Of a stretch of 64,000 bases of DNA, positions 57,679 to 64,000 are shown in pieces (the stretch's first letter is position 1; each line of letters begins with the position of its first letter). The translations under genes and the position numbers were made by a program. Where the stretch lies: NCBI GenBank assembly GCA_963709875.1, contig CAVPYB010000012.1, forward strand, positions 62,001 to 126,000, given 5' to 3'. The notes beneath the pieces are model-generated. The model did no database searches and was not told the DNA's origin. It was given only the letters and a program-made list of their open reading frames with translations. This DNA comes from JAQBDA01 sp963709875 (lineage in GTDB: Bacteria; Chloroflexota; Anaerolineae; Anaerolineales; UBA4823).

Positions 57679-58287
57679 TCAGCTGCCCATCTCCTGGCGC
57701 CCGGACAGCGCACGCAGCAAAGTATTCGGGTCGGCATACTCCAGGTCCCCCCCCACCGGCAGGCCGCGTGCCAGCCGGGTGATGCGCACATCCCGCGGCT
57801 GGATCTGCTGGCGCAGGTACATCGCCGTCGCGTCCCCCTCCAGGCTCGGGTTGGTTGCCAGGATGATCTCGGTCACCTTGCCATCTTCCAGGCGCTCGAG
57901 CAGCTCGCTGATCTTGAGGTCATCCGGTCCAACACCCTCGATCGGCGACAGCACCCCGTGCAGAACGTGGTAGCGACCGCTGAATCCGGAGGTGCGCTCC
58001 AGTGCCAGCACGTCCAGCGGTTCTTCGACCACGCACAGCACACTCTCATCACGCTCAGCGCTGGAGCAGATCTCACACGCCGTGCGCCCGGCGCTTGTGA
58101 TGTTATAGCAGATCTGGCAGTAGCCGGTATCTGTCTTGATCGCCTGCAGAGCCAGCGCCAGGTCGCGGCTGAGGTCTTCCGGCGCGCGCAGCAAATGGAA
58201 GGTCAGCCGGGAGGCCGTCTTCGGTCCGATACCCGGCAAACGGGAAAGGGCATTGATCAGGTTCTGGATCGGCTCAGGGAGAAGCAT
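57679..58287 (-). CDS. recR: Recombination protein RecR
   Basis: 202 residues from ATG 58287 (MLLPEPIQNLINALSRLPGI); the extended frame to 58356 is rejected. A helix-hairpin-helix LSRLPGIGPKTASRLTFHLL is followed by the zinc finger CQICYNITSAGRTACEICSS. A Toprim domain (VLCVVEEPLDVLALERTSGF, HGVLSPIEGVGPDDLKI, EIILATNPSLEGDATAMYL) completes the protein. It acts with RecF and RecO in RecA loading. It is the last gene of the classical dnaX-ybaB-recR cluster. The right end of the second insertion sequence lies 40 bases beyond its stop, so its natural downstream terminator may have been displaced. Confidence 0.95.
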   Translation of the reverse strand: MLLPEPIQNLINALSRLPGIGPKTASRLTFHLLRAPEDLSRDLALALQAIKTDTGYCQICYNITSAGRTACEICSSAERDESVLCVVEEPLDVLALERTSGFSGRYHVLHGVLSPIEGVGPDDLKISELLERLEDGKVTEIILATNPSLEGDATAMYLRQQIQPRDVRITRLARGLPVGGDLEYADPNTLLRALSGRQEMGS

Positions 58288-58359
58288 GAGATCAAGGGGG
58301 AAGGATGAAGGGGGAAGGCTAATGGATAGCAGCAGCCTGATGCCCAGCACCCCCAATAC

Positions 58360-58686
58360 TTAGAAGGGCAGGCCGCCTGCCAGCGGGCCGAGGCGTTCGG
58401 CTGCCATCTGGCGCGATTGTTCCAGGGCGCTGTTGAACGCCGTCAGGAGCAGGTCCTGCAGCATCTCGACATCGCCGTCTTCCAGCAGACCGGGATCGAT
58501 CTCGACTGCACGGCACTGCTGGTCGCCGGTGACCGTCACAGTCACCGCTCCCCCGCCGGCCGAGGCGCTGACGGTTTCCTCAGCCAGCTGCGCCTGGGTG
58601 GCTGCAATCTGCTCTTGCAGCTTCTGCAGCTGCTGCATCATCCCCATCTGGTTGGGCATCTTGGGTCCTTTAAATCCTTTTGCCAT
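58360..58686 (-). CDS. ybaB: YbaB/EbfC nucleoid-associated protein
   Basis: 108 residues. Small dimeric DNA-binding protein encoded between dnaX and recR in many bacteria. N-terminal KMPNQMGMMQQLQKLQEQIA, then the conserved AEETVSASAGGGAVTVTVTG strand pair, EIDPGLLEDGDVEMLQDLLL and FNSALEQSRQMAAERLG. It starts 21 bases after the dnaX stop. Confidence 0.94.
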   Translation of the reverse strand: MAKGFKGPKMPNQMGMMQQLQKLQEQIAATQAQLAEETVSASAGGGAVTVTVTGDQQCRAVEIDPGLLEDGDVEMLQDLLLTAFNSALEQSRQMAAERLGPLAGGLPF

Positions 58687-58707
58687 CTGGTACCTCCACT
58701 AAACCAC

Positions 58708-60288
58708 TCATTGAATATCGACGATCTCGCCCCCCAGGTCGCGCAGCGCAGAGGCCACCATGCCCTCTCCGTCCACATCGGGAGGCAGACCGCCGCTTCT
58801 GCCGCCTGAGACCACACAGCGAAACGGCAGGTCGATCTGCAGCACATCCTTGATCGCCTGCTGGATCACTTCTACATTCTCATTCTTCTCCATCTTCGTC
58901 CTGAGTACCTCAGACGGGATACCAAAATACAAGATACCGTCTTTGATGCCCAACAGCCTGCCGGAATTGAGCAGCGCCTCCGTCGGCCGGCTCTGGCGGC
59001 GCACCTGTGCCAGGATCTGGCGCCACTTTTCATGGATCGACTTCAGCAGCAGGTCAGTTTCGCTCTGCGGTGCTGCAGGAACGCTCTGGCTGCTCTCTGC
59101 GGCTGTGCGGCTGCCCCCTTTTTTGCTCTCTGCTGCCGAGGGTTGGGGAGTGGTTATCCCCTTCGCCTTGGTGCCACCTCCCCCGGTCGGAGCGCTCTCA
59201 ACCTGCGGCAGCTCCTTGGAGATCGACTCGACCAGCGCCATTTCCAGCGGCAGGGCCGGCTGCCAGGTGCTGCGTGCCTCGTTTGCCGCCAGGTTGAAGA
59301 AGCGGATCATACGCAGCAGCTCAGCAGTGTCAAGGCTCTGCGCGTGGCGTGCCATGTGGGCACGCATCTCTTTGGTTGTGTCGATCTGGTCGGCGCTGCC
59401 CATCTTAATCAGAAGCAGGCTCCTCAGGTAGTCTACCACCTGGCGGGCGAGCTGGCGCGGGTCGCTGCCCGCATCCAGCGTCTGGTGCAGCTGGTCCAGC
59501 CCGGCGGATACATCCCCGGCCAGGATTGCTTCGATAATATCCACGACCGCCTGGCTAGCTGCTGTGCCCAGCACGGTCTGCGCAAGTTCGAGCGTGATCT
59601 CTTCACCCGATGAACCGAGCTGGTCGATCAGTGAGATAGCATCGCGCAGCGAGCCGGTGGACTGGCGCGCCACCAGGTGCAGCGCCTCGTCCGAGACCTG
59701 CAGCCCTTCCGCAGTGGTCATCTCACGCAGCTGGGCGACAATATCGTTCACCGGGATGCGGCGGAACTCGTGGCGCTGGCAGCGCGAGAGCACGGTCGCG
59801 GGTATCTTGTGGATCTCGGTGGTCGCCAGGATGAAGATGGCGTGCGAGGGCGGTTCTTCGAGCGTCTTCAGCAGCGCGTTGAATGCCGCTGTGGAGAGCA
59901 TGTGCACTTCGTCGATAATATATACTTTGTAGCGACCCTGGTTGGGGGAGAAATTGATCTTATCGCGCAAGTCGCGCACATCCTCCACGCTGGTGTTGGA
60001 GGCGGCATCGATCTCGATCAGGTCCAGGAAGCGTCCCTGGTTGACCGCCTGGCAGGGGTCGCACTCGTCGCAGGGCCGGTTTGCCAGGTCTGCGTCCAGG
60101 CAGTTGACCGCCTTCGCCAGCAAGCGGGCGGTGGTGGTCTTGCCGGTACCGCGCGGCCCGGCGAACAGGTATGCGTGCGCCACACGTTCAGCAACGACAG
60201 CATTGCGCAGAGTCTGCACGATATGCTGCTGTCCGACCACTTGCTCCCAGCGATGGGGGCGCCATTTACGATATAAAGCTTGTGACAT
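58708..60288 (-). CDS. dnaX: DNA polymerase III subunits gamma/tau
   Basis: 526 residues. Clamp-loader ATPase. Walker A AYLFAGPRGTGKTTTARLLA (about 39-58), the zinc-binding cysteines CLDADLANRPCDECDPCQ, DEVHMLSTAAFNALLKTLEE (Walker B), sensor 1 FILATTEIHKIPATVLSRCQ, and SRC arginine finger are all present. A lid and collar follow, then a linker (GGGTKAKGITTPQPSAAESK) and a C-terminal domain (LLKSIHEKWRQILAQVRRQS). No programmed-frameshift A-run of the E. coli type was noticed. It is the first gene of the dnaX-ybaB-recR operon. Confidence 0.96.
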   Translation of the reverse strand: MSQALYRKWRPHRWEQVVGQQHIVQTLRNAVVAERVAHAYLFAGPRGTGKTTTARLLAKAVNCLDADLANRPCDECDPCQAVNQGRFLDLIEIDAASNTSVEDVRDLRDKINFSPNQGRYKVYIIDEVHMLSTAAFNALLKTLEEPPSHAIFILATTEIHKIPATVLSRCQRHEFRRIPVNDIVAQLREMTTAEGLQVSDEALHLVARQSTGSLRDAISLIDQLGSSGEEITLELAQTVLGTAASQAVVDIIEAILAGDVSAGLDQLHQTLDAGSDPRQLARQVVDYLRSLLLIKMGSADQIDTTKEMRAHMARHAQSLDTAELLRMIRFFNLAANEARSTWQPALPLEMALVESISKELPQVESAPTGGGGTKAKGITTPQPSAAESKKGGSRTAAESSQSVPAAPQSETDLLLKSIHEKWRQILAQVRRQSRPTEALLNSGRLLGIKDGILYFGIPSEVLRTKMEKNENVEVIQQAIKDVLQIDLPFRCVVSGGRSGGLPPDVDGEGMVASALRDLGGEIVDIQ

Positions 60289-60366
60289 ACCTGAACATTC
60301 TACGGGATTTATCGTGGATTGTCTGTCCGCTTAATCCACGCTGATATCCATTGATTCCAAATTTAT

Positions 60367-60834
60367 TCAGCTGCTGTCTGTCCCCGCTAGTGTATCAGAA
60401 CCATCTCCAACGGTCAATTCCAGTTCCCGCTCTGGGTTCAGCAGGCGCAGATGGAAGGACGGCGAGGGCGCTTCCAGGTTATATTCAGCGATCTTTTTGT
60501 TCAGCGCCTCGATTGCCGCCCAGAAAGCCGCGCTCGCACGCTGCCATTCTGCTTCTGTCTCGGGAAGCATCCTTCCCCGGGCTGTTTTATCCTGCTTCCA
60601 GCTCCAGGCGCGCTTGAGTGCCGTTCTGGCTGCCTGCAGCTCGCTCTCGATCTCCTTGCGGTTCTCGATCCAGGGCAGGCTGAAGCCGCTGCTCTGCAGG
60701 ATATGATACGCCAGGCGCCATTCCGGGTCGCCGAGCGCGTACTCATCCAGCCGCAGCGGTTTCCCTTTTCCGGGGAGGTCATCGAACTTGCCTTCCTCTA
60801 TCGCCCGGCGGATGTGTTCTTCGATATTGCTCAT
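60367..60834 (-). CDS. DUF1992 (DnaJ-homologue C28 domain) protein
   Basis: 155 residues. N-terminal IEEHIRRAIEEGKFDDLPGK, GKPLRLDEYALGDPEWRLAY and ILQSSGFSLPWIENRKEIES are the signature of DUF1992, found in bacterial YhdN-like proteins and in DNAJC28. The J-domain itself is absent. The rest is a helical, charged tail. Function is unknown, though a chaperone link is suspected from the eukaryotic fusion. It starts six bases after the LysM/lamin-tail gene. Confidence 0.9.
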   Translation of the reverse strand: MSNIEEHIRRAIEEGKFDDLPGKGKPLRLDEYALGDPEWRLAYHILQSSGFSLPWIENRKEIESELQAARTALKRAWSWKQDKTARGRMLPETEAEWQRASAAFWAAIEALNKKIAEYNLEAPSPSFHLRLLNPERELELTVGDGSDTLAGTDSS

Positions 60835-60840
60835 CGGATT

Positions 60841-61626
60841 TTATGGGACGGTGTATTCGGCGCGCTCTTTGCCCTGCGCGTCCAACAGGCTCACTGTTTC
60901 ACCGGACGACCAGACCGGGCTCTGCAACCCCCAGTACAGGTCAACAACGGTCGGGGTGCCGGAGGTGGTCCAGACGTTGACTGCGCCGCTTTCGAAAAGC
61001 TCGAGCTGGGGGAAGGTAAACAAATTGCCGTTCTGATCCCTGATCTGCCAGCCGGTCAGGTTGAGCTCGCCAAAGCCGGTACGCGTCAGGAAGACACGCT
61101 CGGTTGCCAGGTCACCCGCCCCGATCACGCTGTTGATCACCACGCGCGCTTCCGGCAGCGGACCTTCCGCTCCGGTCGGGACTGGCGTGGGCGTGACCGT
61201 GGGTGTGGCAGTGGGGATCCGCTCCGGGGGGATGGGGATGTAGATCACCATCCCGACCGAGAGCGAGTTGGGATCGTTGATCTGGTTGACCCGCAGCAGG
61301 TCCTCGATCTCGACGTCGTATTCCTGTGCGATCAAGCCCAGCGTGTCACCGAACTGGACCTGGTATTCCTCGACGTTGGCCAGCGGGTCGGGACCCGGAG
61401 TCCCGGTAGGGGTTAGCTGAGCGAGAGATTGGAGCGTTCCTGAGATGGTTTGTGTGCCTGTGATGGCAGTGCCCGAAGACAGCGCCGACCCTTCCTGGGC
61501 AGGGAGCAGGACCGGCACCTCGGGAGCAAAGCGCCGCTCCCAGATGGTGAGCACAACCAGCACCGTGCAGGCCGAGACCAGCACATTGATCATCAAATAG
61601 TAAACCAGGCGTTTCCATTGGCTCAT
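60841..61626 (-). CDS. Membrane-anchored LysM plus lamin-tail-like protein
   Basis: 261 residues. One N-terminal transmembrane helix (YYLMINVLVSACTVLVVLTI) and a Thr/Gly-rich linker lead to a LysM domain at about 88-135 (YQVQFGDTLGLIAQEYDVEI, INDPNSLSVGMVIYIPIP). A PTATPTVTPTPVPTGA linker follows. The C-terminal lamin-tail (LTD)-like beta domain (about 165-261) has VINSVIGAGDLATERVFLTR, LTGWQIRDQNGNLFTFPQLE, GAVNVWTTSGTPTV and WSSGETVSLLDAQGKERAEY. LTD domains occur on bacterial secreted nucleases and surface proteins. It is probably bound to the membrane and peptidoglycan on the outside of the cell. Confidence 0.88.
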   Translation of the reverse strand: MSQWKRLVYYLMINVLVSACTVLVVLTIWERRFAPEVPVLLPAQEGSALSSGTAITGTQTISGTLQSLAQLTPTGTPGPDPLANVEEYQVQFGDTLGLIAQEYDVEIEDLLRVNQINDPNSLSVGMVIYIPIPPERIPTATPTVTPTPVPTGAEGPLPEARVVINSVIGAGDLATERVFLTRTGFGELNLTGWQIRDQNGNLFTFPQLELFESGAVNVWTTSGTPTVVDLYWGLQSPVWSSGETVSLLDAQGKERAEYTVP

Positions 61627-61723
61627 AGCGCTGCACTCCCCGCAAAATCATAGCACATTCTGATGAATGGCACAATCCCGCATTGACAACTCTGTTTGAG
61701 TCGCCAGAGCGGGAAAGGAAGTG

Positions 61724-61758
61724 GGGGTTGTCGGCGGGCTACGCCCGCCGACAACCCC
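61724..61758. repeat. Perfect palindrome (copy C of the GGCGGGC family)
   Basis: A 16-bp perfect stem GGGGTTGTCGGCGGGC with its complement around TAC. It shares the core GGCGGGC-3nt-GCCCGCC with elements at 20016-20046 and 32786-32824, but the outer arm differs. No terminal repeats were found around this copy. Confidence 0.85.
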
Positions 61759-61795
61759 GTTCATGGCTGCTAGTACGTTGAATCTCAGAACCACA

Positions 61796-61824
61796 TTGAC
61801 TATATTGGTGGTTTTCAATAGAAT
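61796..61824 (+). promoter_or_regulatory. Promoter giving a leaderless NYN mRNA
   Basis: TTGACT (61796-61801), 17-base spacer, TAGAAT (61819-61824). Transcription should start close to ATG 61832, seven bases beyond the -10. The alternative ATG 61823 lies inside the -10. Confidence 0.75.
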
Positions 61825-61831
61825 GGGGGGC

Positions 61832-62317
61832 ATGCCATATTTGATTGACGGTCATAATCTGATCCCTAAGCTCCCCGGCCTCAGCCTGGATGCAGTCGAT
61901 GATGAGAACCAGCTGATCGAGCTGTTGCAAGAATTCTGCCGCATAAGCCGCAAGCAGGTGGATGTGTACTTCGATAAAGCGCCCCCCGGGCAGGGCGGCA
62001 AGCGCAAGCTGGGCACCGTGGCGGTGCATTTCGTGCGCGCCGGCAGCACGGCAGACCAGGCCATCTCCACCCGGCTGCGTAAGATGGGGCGTTCGGCGCG
62101 CAACTGTACCATCGTCAGCTCGGACCATCAGGTGCAGGCCGCGGCTCGCCAGTCCGGCGCGCAGATCCTGCCATCCGAGGGGTTCGCACGCCTGCTGATG
62201 TCCACGCTATCCCAGCCTGGCACGGGGGAGAGCGATCCCGGCGATGCAGCTCTCAGCCCTGAGGAGGTGCAAGAATGGCTCGACCTGTTCAACAGTAAAA
62301 AAGGGCGCTCAACCTGA
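61832..62317 (+). CDS. NYN domain ribonuclease-like protein (YacP-related)
   Basis: 161 residues from ATG 61832. The PIN-like NYN fold shows MPYLIDGHNLIPKLPGLSLD at the N-terminus, then VDVYFDKAPPGQGGKRKLGT, VHFVRAGSTADQAISTRLRK, and CTIVSSDHQVQAAARQSGAQ, with acidic residues at the positions expected for metal-dependent RNase activity. YacP/Rae1 relatives act on ribosome-associated mRNA, but the target here is unknown. The C-terminus (LSPEEVQEWLDLFNSKK) is a short helix. It is alone in its transcription unit. Confidence 0.88.
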   Translation: MPYLIDGHNLIPKLPGLSLDAVDDENQLIELLQEFCRISRKQVDVYFDKAPPGQGGKRKLGTVAVHFVRAGSTADQAISTRLRKMGRSARNCTIVSSDHQVQAAARQSGAQILPSEGFARLLMSTLSQPGTGESDPGDAALSPEEVQEWLDLFNSKKGRST

Positions 62318-62333
62318 AAAATACCGGCAAAAT

Positions 62334-62362
62334 TTCGACTAATAAGACTATTCTAATCTAAT
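62334..62362 (+). promoter_or_regulatory. Promoter candidate for the structured RNA
   Basis: TTCGAC (62334-62339), 17-base spacer, TCTAAT (62357-62362), in an AT-rich stretch just after the NYN gene stop. Start predicted near 62369. Confidence 0.5.
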
Positions 62363-62368
62363 ATTAAT

Positions 62369-62548
62369 GCAAGGGCAGGCTTTCTCGGGTATATTTTAAG
62401 CAGAGACACCTGCCCTCCCTTACTTATTGGTAAAACAGGTGTCGATCCCCAGGATAGCTTACCAGCACGTCCCCCCCGTGCTGAGGGCCCCTGGTGGACC
62501 TCCTTAGGTTGCCGGGCGTGCCCCCCCCACGTCCGGTAATCTCTTTTA
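62369..62548 (+). ncRNA. Candidate structured RNA with C-rich loops
   Basis: About 180 bases without an ORF but dense in hairpins. GACACCTG (62405-62412) pairs with CAGGTGTC (62436-62443). CAGCACG/CGTGCTG (62463-62483) has loop TCCCCCC. CCGGGCGTG/CACGTCCGG (62512-62536) has a loop of seven C and is followed by CTCTTTT. A competing pairing GGGCAGG (62373-62379) with CCTGCCC (62409-62415) excludes the first stem. No match to tmRNA, SRP, 6S or RNase P RNA was recognised. Confidence 0.45.
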
Positions 62549-62588
62549 AACAGCCTTCCGGAAGCTTGCAGCTTCCAGGAGGCTGTTT
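62548..62588 (-). terminator. Terminator-like hairpin after the RIO kinase gene
   Basis: A long imperfect stem AAACAGCCTTCCGGAAGC/GCTTCCAGGAGGCTGTTT around a TTGC loop, 11 bases past the RIO gene stop. The minus-strand T-run is only three bases; it may serve both strands. Confidence 0.6.
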
Positions 62589-62599
62589 CATCCAATCCC

Positions 62600-63616
62600 C
62601 TACCCCTGGAGCTGCTGCCAGTAGGCGCGGTCGGCCTGGTCCTCCTCATCCAGCAAGCCTGGGTGCACGTCCGGGCCCAGGCGGTAGCCGCAGGAGGTCC
62701 ACAGCTCAGCCGCCAATTGGCGCGGGCGGACTGCCACACCCTGGCGGGCAAAGTATTCGCTCACCCGCAGCACATCTCTCTCGAAGATCTGGTAGGCGCT
62801 GCTGTTGCCCTGCGGGCTGACCACCTGGGGGAAGTCGATCAGCTTTATGCCTCCATCCCAGTACAGGATGTTGTAAGCCGACAGGTCGCCGTGCACGCGC
62901 TCTTGAGAGAGCATGATCTCGATATTGTGCATCAGGCGCTCGAACAGCGGCTGTGCTTCTGCGGCTTCTAGCTGCACGTCCACCAGCAGCGGCGCAGCCT
63001 GGCTCAAGTCGCCGACGTATTCCATCAGGATGGCGTTGTGGCCGCGGGCGTACGGGCGCGGCACATCCCCACCGGCAGCGAACAGCTCCGCCAGCGCCTG
63101 GTACTCGAATTCGATCCAGGAGGTGTGCAGCAGCTCCAGCCCGTACTTGGATTTGCTGCGCATGGCCTGCAGCATGCCGTCCTCGGTGATCTGGTTGCCG
63201 CTGGCATCCAGGTCGGTGCGTCCTTCGCGGTACTGGTGGTCCTTCCTCAGCTGGCGGAACATGCGCGGGCGGTACACCTTGGCAGCCAGATGGCTAACCT
63301 GGGTTGTCTCGTTGCCGGTGCACAGATACACGCTAGCTTCCTTGCCGCCCTTCAGCAGCCGGACGACATCGTCGAGCCAGTGCTCGTCGTAGAAATTCCC
63401 CAGCGAGTTGTTGATCCACTCCTGCTCGTGGCGTGAGGCATTGTAGCTGAACGCAAAGCTCTCTCTTCCATCCGCCCCGGCGATCTCGGTGACCACATCT
63501 CCGGCGGATCGCTTGGGTCGGTGGTTGGGCTTGCGTTTCGTCTTGCGGTGTTGCTGTCGGTCAGCATACACCTCGTAATCCTCATCTAAAAAGAGGTTGG
63601 GGTTCAGTTTAGGCAT
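62600..63616 (-). CDS. RIO1-like serine protein kinase/ATPase
   Basis: 338 residues. N-terminal basic region (KTKRKPNHRPKRSAGDVVTE), then the RIO fold: flexible loop and P-loop equivalent VVRLLKGGKEASVYLCTGNE, lysine in LAAKVYRPRMFRQL, hinge AILMEYVGD, catalytic loop RVHGDLSAYNILYWDGGIKL (Asp and Asn) and metal loop LIDFPQVV. RIO1 enzymes in archaea and eukaryotes help mature the small ribosomal subunit; the bacterial members are poorly characterised. AGAGGA precedes ATG 63616. The upstream leader holds a promoter, a 22-codon ORF and a terminator hairpin. Confidence 0.92.
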   Translation of the reverse strand: MPKLNPNLFLDEDYEVYADRQQHRKTKRKPNHRPKRSAGDVVTEIAGADGRESFAFSYNASRHEQEWINNSLGNFYDEHWLDDVVRLLKGGKEASVYLCTGNETTQVSHLAAKVYRPRMFRQLRKDHQYREGRTDLDASGNQITEDGMLQAMRSKSKYGLELLHTSWIEFEYQALAELFAAGGDVPRPYARGHNAILMEYVGDLSQAAPLLVDVQLEAAEAQPLFERLMHNIEIMLSQERVHGDLSAYNILYWDGGIKLIDFPQVVSPQGNSSAYQIFERDVLRVSEYFARQGVAVRPRQLAAELWTSCGYRLGPDVHPGLLDEEDQADRAYWQQLQG

Positions 63617-63773
63617 TTCAATCCTCTAAACTCCAGGCATCGGATGAATCCGAAGCCTGCTATTAACGAAACCCACTGGAAGTAGGTTGCCGCTGGATGG
63701 CGAACCGGATTCAACCGACTTTTAACGGTTGTAAAGGCCGGTTCCTAAACAGCCGGGCCAGGGGATAAAATAA

Positions 63774-63801
63774 AGCCGCGGGGCTGGGGGCACCCGCGGC
63801 T
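63774..63801 (-). terminator. Leader terminator upstream of the RIO kinase gene
   Basis: Minus strand: AGCCGCGGG paired with CCCGCGGCT, then TTATTTTA. It lies between the 22-codon ORF and the RIO kinase start, so it could be an attenuator. Confidence 0.8.
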
Positions 63802-63836
63802 GGCATATTTCGCTGGATTAAGTAAAAGCCGGGAGG

Positions 63837-63905
63837 TTAACGCTCAGACGGCAGGCGCACCCATAACACGCGTTCAATAACAAGTTCCGAGATTCTATTT
63901 AACAT
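63837..63905 (-). CDS. 22-codon ORF (possible leader peptide)
   Basis: ATG 63905 follows AAAGGAGG at a spacing of seven bases, the best ribosome binding site context in this region. The peptide begins MLNRISELVIERVL and ends VRLPSER, with four arginines and four leucines. A promoter lies 40-70 bases upstream and an intrinsic terminator 36 bases after the stop. It is either a short independent gene or a leader peptide controlling the RIO kinase gene. No homologue is recognised. Confidence 0.6.
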   Translation of the reverse strand: MLNRISELVIERVLWVRLPSER

Positions 63906-63948
63906 GCGTACGCCTCCTTTACGTAGGATTCTGATGCCAACAGGCGCA

Positions 63949-63978
63949 AGTTTATCACGCCTGAGGAGCAATTGTCAA
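63949..63978 (-). promoter_or_regulatory. Sigma-70 promoter of the RIO leader
   Basis: Minus strand: perfect TTGACA (63978-63973), 18-base spacer, TAAACT (63954-63949). Start predicted near 63942. Confidence 0.75.
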
Positions 63979-64000
63979 GCAAATTTGTTCAGGACAGGGT

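Noticed and set aside
62369..62548. SRP RNA, 6S RNA or tmRNA
   Set aside because: The SRP GGAAGG/GCA core, the 6S open-bubble layout and a tRNA-like tmRNA end were looked for and not found.

Overview
The window looks like a chromosomal segment of a moderately GC-rich anaerobic bacterium, most probably Chloroflexota (Anaerolineae or a close relative). The pointers are the character of the 16S/23S genes, a pyruvate:ferredoxin oxidoreductase with its usual DHOD-like partner, a bacterial Elp3 (known from Dehalococcoides), a MutL/GlmL-like ATPase beside membrane proteins of unknown function, and lamin-tail/LysM surface proteins. This placement is inference; the 16S gene here would settle it. No prophage, CRISPR array or plasmid functions were seen.

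Layout. 0-4.4 kb: a minus-strand group of a SulP anion transporter, DUF2252 protein, SpoIIAA-like protein and YqhA-like membrane protein, then tRNA-Val(GAC). 4.8-11.7 kb: a sensor kinase, rdgB, yceD, the principal sigma factor and metG, all interrupted by apparent frameshifts, plus a self-contained 42-codon methionine-rich membrane gene. 11.7-20 kb: pncC/cinA-like gene, uvrC, and a very large hybrid kinase (seven GAF, two PAS, HisKA, HATPase, REC). 20-34.5 kb: housekeeping and accessory genes: formate-THF ligase, Elp3 with a divergent Trm9-like methyltransferase, a phosphoesterase, a DUF4349 lipoprotein, a C39/LysM protein, rsmG, MOSC, recF, def, a cNMP/PH-like membrane protein and a phosphohexomutase.

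34.5-42.8 kb: a tightly packed minus-strand cluster of mostly unknown membrane proteins, an actin-fold (MutL-like) ATPase and a beta-barrel/KOW-like protein, with a 22-bp tandem repeat array inside it. This is the best candidate here for an undescribed system. 43-48 kb: nifJ and the DHOD-like gene behind an operator-like palindrome and a long leader. 48-54.6 kb: infA and rpsU, then a complete rrn operon (16S, tRNA-Ile, tRNA-Ala, 23S, 5S) read from the minus strand with two near-consensus tandem promoters. 54.6-57.6 kb: two insertion sequences placed directly upstream of rrn P1. 57.7-64 kb: dnaX-ybaB-recR, a DUF1992 gene, a LysM/lamin-tail protein, a NYN nuclease, a candidate structured RNA and a RIO kinase preceded by a promoter, 22-codon ORF and terminator hairpin.

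The many frameshifts in genes that must work (sigma factor, metG) point to indel errors in the assembly, concentrated at 5.9-11.7 kb, rather than true gene decay. Several short genes and regulatory sites were read directly from the nucleotide sequence.
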